Shown here piece by piece: positions 57,374 to 64,000 of a DNA stretch of 64,000 nt (position 1 is its first letter; every line of letters starts with the position of its first letter). The DNA is from Chalciporus piperatus. Its lineage: Eukaryota > Basidiomycota > Agaricomycetes > Boletales > Boletaceae. Location: contig JBBPTG010000104.1 of NCBI GenBank assembly GCA_038093975.1, positions 1-64,000 of the forward strand. The letters run 5' to 3'. The notes below the pieces were generated by a model. That model made no database searches. It was not told where the DNA came from and saw only the letters and a program-made list of their open reading frames with translations. A program made the position numbers and the translations under genes.

Positions 57374-58843
57374 TCAAGTGGGTATCCGTGGATACAGGGG
57401 TACAGCTACAAAAATATCCTTGGAAGGCGCTGGATCTGAGGGTAAAATCGTAGATGATGAAGAGTGGCGGCGAGGTTTGAAGATAAGCACGACTATCAAG
57501 CCAAAGATGATGAGTAGGAGGAGGAAAATGATCTTTCTGCGACCGGTGTTTTTCTGATACCTTTCAAAGAGGTCATCACTCTTCAAACGACAGAGAAATG
57601 ATTGGACGTACCGTGTAGCGACCTTCAATTCTTCCACCGCTTCGGAGACTTGCACCGAAGTTTGCTCGATATTGTACTCGATGCTATCTAGGAGAGTCCC
57701 CTGATCGATCACAAGAATAGACAAGTCCTTGAAAAGCTCAGCCAAGGAAGCTATGGAGTTGGCGATCTCCGTCAGCTCGCGGTCACGAAGCCGCATTTCA
57801 TCGGTCTGATCAGTTTCCTGTATCTGCGCTTGCTGGAACACGGGAAGATTCAACACATGTCAGACGGCGGTAATACTGTATATGCTTACTGCTGCCTGCA
57901 CATCCTCGTCTACCGCTGTCAGGCCCTCAGAACCTTTAGATGGAATCGAGCCCGAAGCGATAAGAAGGTCTTGGTTTTTGATTGCATGTCCTTGAAGGCC
58001 TGAAGGGGATATGAACGATGACGTCATGGCCAGAGAATGAGTCGAGAACACTCACGTTCCATGTATACACGCTGCTTCTTTCGAAAGCTCGAGCTGAGTT
58101 CTTGAACCCTGACGGCAAGACCTCTTTGTACATTTTTAGCTGCAAGTACCTCATGTTGGTTCCTATTGGACGGTGGAAATGTATGATCCTGGTCTGAGCC
58201 AATGCGCTGTATCAGAGTATGGCAACGCCGAAGATCCTGGGGTGAAAAAGGTGAAAAAGAGGCACGTGTAAGAGTGGGAATTGTGCAAATCAAGGGGGGC
58301 AAAATGATGTACTCGTGTTAGATCGGTAGTCGCTGCCTCGATCTCCTTCTCTTCAGCTGTCCGGTCCGCGAATCCGGGGAGGACATGTTTTGCATGAAGC
58401 TTTTCAAGAGCAGGAACTTTGTCATGATGGTTAGTATGTGGAATGACGATGTGGTGGGAAAGACGCACTTTTAGCCTGGGCGTTAGCTAGTATTTCTTCT
58501 ACTTGGTCGGAGAGATCCACCCTAGAACGGCGTGACGTATGAGTCACGAATGCATGCATGCAGGATGGCCACGAGTATACCATTTCGGTGGCAAGTCAGC
58601 ATCTATTGCGACGTGTCTAGTACCGGGGTCTATGAGGTGTTCATTTTCGTCGCCGCCTTGATATGGTTCGTCGTAGGACTGAGCGTGTCTCGAGAAACGG
58701 GTTGACCTTGTTCTTGAGTCTCTATAAGATATAAACAAGAGGGTCCTCGAGCGCGTCGTCGGCTGTGAGGACGACGCTGCGGTCGACATTCGGCGAGTTG
58801 GACTACGGGACAGCACTGTCGGATGTATGTCATTATTTGTCAT
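57374..58843 (-). CDS. TLG2: Syntaxin, Tlg2/syntaxin-16 type t-SNARE
   Basis: This Qa-SNARE acts in fusion of endosome-derived vesicles with the trans-Golgi network. The N-terminal peptide includes TRSRTLLFISYRDSRTRSTR, similar to the Sec1/Vps45-binding N-peptide of Tlg2. Then come helices of the Habc domain (VPALEKLHAKHVLPGF, SSSFRKKQRVYMER) and the SNARE motif (ELTEIANSIASLAELFKDLS, VIDQGTLLDSIEYNIEQTSV) with the zero-layer Gln in IDQGT. A membrane anchor (IIFLLLLIIFGLIVVLIF, about 57535-57480) is followed by about 30 residues on the luminal side. There are about seven exons. The start may be the internal Met at 58789 instead of 58843. Confidence 0.85.
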
Positions 58844-59512
58844 CAGCTATGGGTCACAAACAGACATCAACAATGGCCGGGTGGTAATACTAGACGGCAA
58901 AAGGTTCTCTCGTGCTCGTGGGATGGTAAGTGGTCTAGGATCTGTGTCACGGTATGTGTGTTCCTCCGTGACAGCTGGATGATACTTTGTCGATGAGATC
59001 GATATCTGTGAGATTCAGATCGGAGCGGATGTTTGTTGCGTGGGATATTCGGCGGGGCAGTGGTTCCTGTGACCCCGCACGATTAAAAAAGGTGTGACTT
59101 GCCATCAAGGCCATCAGCTTCACTTTATCGTCTGCAGATCGTCCCTCAAATCTTCTCAAACTCAATACGCACGTTGTCACTCCGTCCTTGTTCGATTCTT
59201 ATCGTATCGTGTCCGATCGCTCATTCATGGTCTTGTGACTACGCCGGTCCATTAACTGCGTCTGCCCACATCCTCATTCCTTAACCCTACCCACTTTCCC
59301 CACTTTCCCTATCCGGACCTACCGCTCACCTATAAAGCTGTCACCACCAGTTCATCTCCACATTCGCTCCCATTCCACACAACTGGCTTCCCCTTCTTCA
59401 TAGCACGTCGTTGGTATGCTGTGCTAGCCTGTGCTTCACCTATAAAACTGATGTTCATCCCGTTATTCTTAAGCACTTCTTCCGCCGCCGCATCTCAATT
59501 TTGACATTCACC
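58844..59512. other. Divergent intergenic region
   Basis: About 670 bp lies between the syntaxin and the small Cys-rich gene. The second half is pyrimidine-rich (about 59280-59480) with two TATAAA-like sites at about 59331 and 59440. The latter is about 73 bp before the next ATG and is a plausible TATA box for it. Confidence 0.4.
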
Positions 59513-59978
59513 ATGTGTAATCTCGAAACGTGGGTATCTCTCATTCGCTGCAACCTACTTTAGACTCACTTTCCCCCCAGTGAAGGAACCAAGTACGGTT
59601 GCGGGGTAAGAGTCTCACGCTGCTAGCTACTTTCGGAGAACGTCCTCACCATCCACGCCACATCTAGCATTACCAAGTGGTACGTGCTGACCCACGTTTA
59701 CTCGTCAAGCACCCTTCTCAACTGCCTTATAGACACGTAAAGTGAGAAAAATCGATTGTGCAAGCCCGTATTGTGTCCATTCTGTTCGTCATCCCCGAAA
59801 CTGTTCGGACTGTCACTGCGAAAGGGTATGTCATGCCAGAACCGCGTGTCTAGCTCGAGCTGATCATACATCGCAGTACCTTGGCCCCGATTTGAAAGAA
59901 ACGATCACGTATACGACTCCCGAATATTGCGCCTCGTGTCAATACTGGTTCAAAGGTGGTGCTCAACACCGTCGATGA
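59513..59978 (+). CDS. Small Cys-rich protein, probable zinc-binding
   Basis: Splicing five exons with good GT-AG sites gives about 83 residues beginning MCNLETEGTKYGCGHYQVTR. The rest contains CASPYCVHSVRHPRNC, CHCERYLGPD and PEYCASCQYW, and ends GAQHRR (TGA 59976-59978). The spaced Cys and His residues look like one or two small zinc sites. There is no signal peptide or membrane segment. Short proteins with an MC-NxxxGTKY-CGH start are frequent in mushroom genomes, with no function that I know. The very small exons (17 and 25 nt for the first two) make the model less certain, but all phases agree. Confidence 0.7.
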
Positions 59979-60178
59979 TTCACCCATATCCTTGCCATAA
60001 TTTGCATCTAATCTCACCACGATAAATTAGACGGTATTAATGTTGTTACTCTCACCCATTACTTTCTGCATATCTTTCGTTGTTTCATGTTGTACGTCTA
60101 TTTCACTGTTGCACCACCTGCTGTCTAGTTATCCATCTTGCACGTTCGTAAAAACATGCAAATATCACGATGACGTCG

Positions 60179-62213
60179 TCACCATTTTACCGCCAACCCA
60201 ATTACCTCACTCTCGACGGCCCGGTATGATGTCCGGAAATACTCCCGTCGGCGCCGCTCCGCTTCCGAATCCATATCTGCCTCCCAACCATCCACATTGA
60301 TGTCCTGCGGTCGACACATATCCGCCTGCACTCGAAGTGCAGCACGATCAGCGATGTCAAAACCACCACCAATTTCATCCAAGGTCATCTTCGGCGACGG
60401 TGGTGGTGTTGGCAAATCGTGCCAATATGCCTTCTCCACTTCCTTCGTCCATTCCCGGTTTCCCCACTTCGGTCCCTGAGACGGAGCTACGTCCCCTGAC
60501 TCATCTCCCGCCAGAGACATCGAAACTCCATTCTCCTCCCAATTCCTTACGTACCCTTCCTCGTCCCCTGTCCGTTCCGATACTTCCGATCCCTTACCGA
60601 CGGGCCGGAGTTGTCCACCTCCATTCACGCACCCTCCTGGGCACGCCATCACCTCGACATAGTCATACCCCTTCTCCTCTCCCCCATCCATTCCATTCTT
60701 CTTCGCTCTGGCTCTCAGCCCGACCATCCGTCCCGCGGCACCCTTCCCCACTTGTAAACCAGCTTCCTTACCCACTTTCCTCACGACGTTCTGTAGATTT
60801 CGGAATCCGTAACACTTGGCGCCTTTGAATACGATCTCGCCGTTACTCTGTTTGCGGAGGGTGTACTCTTCGTAGTCGGACGTACGTATGGCTTTCACAT
60901 TGAGATCGAGGGGTTCTGAGCTGGTGCGTCTGACGGCGGCGATAAGCGAGTGGAGGTAGGAGCCTGAACTTGTTCCTGGATGGAGGATCAATTCAGGGAA
61001 CGTCGTGTCATCGAGAAGTTGTGGATCGTCTTCTCCGGGTACCGGGACCGAAAGATCCCATCCCTTCTCGCGCATGAGTAACTCGAGTTCTCCGGTAGTG
61101 ATGACACAGTCAACATCTCTCGTCGAATAGACATCACTGTAAAAATCCTGTCTCGAGGCTTCGAGTTTCTTGTCATAGCAAGGCATGACTGTCACATGGT
61201 ATATCTGATCAGGTCTACACGGACGAGGAGGCATGTCAGCAAAAGAATGACCAGAGACATCAAGGCACAACTCACTGTTTGCCCCAAATCCCACCTAGCC
61301 AAGACTTGACCAACGTGCCCATGACCTGTTGCGGACTCTTCGTTCCAGATATGAAGGGCAACATCTCCGAATGTGCTTTCTCGGCATAGCATATCCATCC
61401 CGGACATGCACTCGCCAACATCGGAAGCTTACCATCCCCTCGCTTCCTCTCCCAATACTCCCGCGTATGCTCGAGAAGCGAGACATGTCGTGCAAACGTC
61501 GTATCGTAGACATGCTCGAAACCCAGGACGGTCGTGCAAAACGCTTGTACGCGTCTCAGCACCTGTCTCAATCCGACAGGTGCACTCGAGGTAGATGACA
61601 ACGTCGCAGAGAGCGATGCCAAACTTTGAGGCGCGACCGACAACACCGGAATAATGTGCCCGACCGAACTCGAGGGTGGGTTTGCCTCCAAAAAGTTGAG
61701 TACCTCCGTATGGGATTGCAATGTGATCAAAACCGATTCGGCCGACGTGATGCAACCACTTTCGGATCATGTCAGTGGTCGGTTTTATGACGCACGGGAC
61801 CAAAGATGGGGGGTTGAGCCATGTGGGATCATGAACGACTCACCTACATGCGAGGCAATCGTTGAGACTAATCTGCGCTTGTTGTAATTTACGCTCGGAC
61901 GGTTTGGGTACGGTGGTGTCCTGGACGGAGCTGCGGGACGAGACTTCGTAGTAAGTTCCGGTCGAGTCGATTCGGATTTCCGTCTAAGGAGCGGTAGTTG
62001 TGTGAATGCGAATTGGGTGGGTAGAGAGTAGTACGTACGGATGAAGATCCGGGCTCGTTCACGATCTCTGGGGCATTGAGTTGCTCGACTGGCTTGATGC
62101 ATATTTGTGATGGGGTGATGAAGTCATTGAGATCGGTCAATGTCTGTGATCCGAGTGTAAGTTGCAGATCACCAGTCAGGCTGGAGACTTACTAGAGCAC
62201 CAGAGAATGCCAT
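60179..62213 (-). CDS. NAR1: Cytosolic Fe-S cluster assembly factor Nar1 (iron-only hydrogenase-like)
   Basis: Nar1 is a component of the cytosolic iron-sulfur assembly machinery that hands clusters to the CIA targeting complex. The start MAFSGAL splices to TLTDLNDFITPSQ. The N-terminal cluster ligands are in ISLNDCLACSGCITSAESVL, restored across an intron. The C-terminal cluster cysteines are in ACPGW (about 61415), MPCYDKK (about 61180) and CPGGCVNGGGQ (about 60645). The last part contains a long charged insert and ends EVIGLAVKW. About six exons, stop at 60179-60181. The motif set is complete. Confidence 0.93.
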
Positions 62214-62564
62214 GAACGTCGATGCAAGGAAATGAAAGAGAGGGAAGGAAATGCCAAATGGCTCAAATGGTTGTGGCGACTCATTCGCATCTATGCGAGC
62301 TATCAGGTGCAGCTGACAAATCAGCCAATACACGGTCCGGCCTCCCGCATCTTCCTGATTGCTCAGCAGCAATATCAGGCAAGTTTGGTAGAGAACTTGG
62401 ACCCATGATGAAAATTGAATATAATAATAAATCCTCTAGTCAGTCCCCAGCTGTCTTCACACAAGTAGGTAAATAACGAGCGGTGTCAAAACCGTTGATG
62501 TGGATAGCCCCTTCCACGAGGCAAGGCGAGACGAAGCACTGACTAAAGCGCCGGTGAGGTTTGA
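62214..62564. other. Intergenic region
   Basis: This 351-bp gap lies between the Nar1 start and the lyase relic. It should hold the NAR1 promoter. No other feature is seen. Confidence 0.4.
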
Positions 62565-63660
62565 GGGAAAGGAGCTACCAAAAAGTTAGAAGTTTCGGTG
62601 GTACGTATGGACGGTTCGGGGGGTCGCCCAGCTGCTGTCTGAACCTACGAAAGTGATCACAGTCAGTCTCGTACAAAGCTTATGAGAGAAGGATTGACCT
62701 CCAAAGAATGTCCTGACGAGTGCGTTAATTAATAATCTGGCTCGTAGATTGGTTCACCGAGTGATGGGAACTCACGAGAAGAAGATACCACCAATGTCAA
62801 CGTTTGTCGCACTCCTAAGCTGCAGATTCGACTGAGTTAGGGCTAGCACGTCGTTGAAGCTGCCCGAGACAGTTATTTAATTTGCGTGAAAAACACAGAA
62901 CATCTAGGAGACTTACTACAGATCAATGTTTCCATTTGCAACGTCAGGAGGATCGTTCATCTGAACGAGGAGAGTTACCTGACTCTACCTTCTTTTGGTC
63001 AAACTTACCACTAATTCTGCAAAGGGATCACTGTCCGGTAATGAAGCCGAAGGACCCCCGACTGATACTGACACCATAATCCGAATTGCAATATATGTTG
63101 TTCTCGGAGCACAGGTTGTTTGGTGTGAGCATGTAAACTGAGGAGGGTTCTGGTCGATCATCGTACTCAGCTGGGAACTTACCTACCTTCGCCTTCTCCA
63201 TTCTTTCTCCACATCAGACGTGCGCTAAAACAATCATTACCCGAGGGCTGAACCCCCCCCCCCCTGAACAACCGTCAGCATGCTGTTGAAGGCAGAACCA
63301 TTGGTAGCGCTCCTCCAGTACCTTGTGAGTAGCTGCCCGCGGGGTACGTGATTTCTAACACAGGTCCAGGGCAAGAAGCGTTCCCGCTAGATCCGGGAAC
63401 CGGATGGTTGGGAAATGAATCACTGACGAATGTGATATCGTCCTCGTCGTTCGAAATGGGGCCTCCGCTCAAGGACCAGTGAGATGCAATGAATGACTGC
63501 GCGACAACTGACGCGAGTGTGCTGGTTGGAAAGGGCACGGTAGTGCTAGTGGTCAGGGAGTAGAGTGCAGCGGGGATGTTAGTCCGGTTGCCACTGCTTG
63601 TAAAGCCAACGCTACGAGAGAAGATGCGACGCGCTTCCCCAGTCTCATGTCAGTGGGTAT
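62565..63660 (-). pseudogene. Polysaccharide lyase family 14-like gene relic
   Basis: Family-typical pieces lie in order. A signal-like start (MRLGKRVASSLVALALQAVA, about 63647) is in one frame. NIPAALYSLTTSTTVPFPTS, SHWSLSGGPISNDEDD and VLEITYPAGSYSQGTGGA are in a second. TNGSAFNSML and NDCFSARLMWRKNGEGEG are in further frames. Then come VYMLTPNNLCSENNIYCNSD, MNDPPDVANGNIDL, LTQSNLQLRSATNVDIGGIF and SDSSWATPRTVHTY. Between SAFNSML and NDCF the central barrel part is missing and a run of about 14 C (plus strand, about 63250-63264) sits there. Near the end a TAA replaces a Gln codon (about 62590), with the family end LFGSSFPSNLTGAL following. Several breaks make it non-functional. Confidence 0.65.
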
Positions 63661-64000
63661 TGGTAAAGAACCTACCCCAGAACTACAGTCGATGTGACTG
63701 TCGGAGAGCTTGAAATGAACCGAATTTTCTTGCCTTGCCCGAGTGTTTTTCGACAATAAAATGCAAAACACGGAAACCAAACTCATTGATATCGAGGACA
63801 TGGAAGACGACTCAAGGTCGGAATTCGTTGACGCGGGTGGTCACGTGCCAATTGATATCGCCACGTGGCAAGGACCCACATACGACTCGCTATTACGAGG
63901 AGTAGAAATCCATGGGAGGGTGCTGACCATGTTTTCGCAGAGCACAAAATCAAGAGACAGGAAGGATGGTGAAGCCAGCCGACCATTGCTTGGCGGGTCA
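63661..64000. other. End of window, no gene supported
   Basis: The last 340 bases lie upstream of the lyase relic. A minus-strand open stretch (63783-63986) has no recognised family. I see nothing else. Confidence 0.4.

Overview
The window is nuclear DNA from a filamentous basidiomycete, most likely an Agaricomycete. Genes are dense, lie on both strands, and are cut by many 45-65 nt GT-AG introns. The encoded proteins are fungal (Mia40, Nar1, Ssl1, Tlg2-type syntaxin, Mmt-type metal carrier). Several families are typical of mushroom-forming fungi: a GH5 mannanase, a microsomal P450, PB1-like/HNH proteins, a PL14-type lyase and a small secreted Cys-rich family. No rRNA, tRNA, CRISPR array or complete autonomous transposon was recognised.

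Layout. 1-17 kb: MCM2 (5' end outside the window), MIA40, a secreted mannanase, a J-domain-like protein, CK2 alpha and a 1693-residue Sec7-domain protein. 17-22 kb: a doubtful membrane-protein gene and a PB1-like/HNH gene with a frameshift in its nuclease motif. 22-33.7 kb: a compact housekeeping run of Fe-ADH, CDF metal carrier, DCC1, DUF262 protein, NIPA-type Mg2+ transporter and TCP11/SOK1.

33.5-39.2 kb is a rearranged island. It is bounded by direct repeats that each carry the 3' end of TCP11 and the last coding exon of a P450. Inside are a gene stopped by an in-frame TAG, an array of about ten hairpins with different but matching arms, a short inverted-repeat element with TA flanks, a poorly conserved gene, and fragments of neighbouring genes.

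39-53.6 kb: P450, SSL1, a decayed secreted Cys-rich gene, a Pro/Ser-rich protein ending in an NPF motif, a Na+/H+ antiporter, a paraoxonase-like esterase and bleomycin hydrolase. 53.8-57.4 kb: a second, more decayed copy of the HNH unit and a gene-poor stretch. 57.4-64 kb: Tlg2-like syntaxin, a small Cys-rich protein, NAR1 and a PL14-type lyase relic.

Most genes are unrelated housekeeping functions (DNA replication and cohesion: MCM2, DCC1; repair and transcription: SSL1; Fe-S assembly: NAR1; mitochondrial import: MIA40; ion transport: CDF, NIPA, antiporter). No operon-like cluster is evident. The unusual content is concentrated in the 33.5-39.2 kb island and in the set of decaying gene copies. 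Exon boundaries were deduced by eye from reading frame, splice sites and family conservation.
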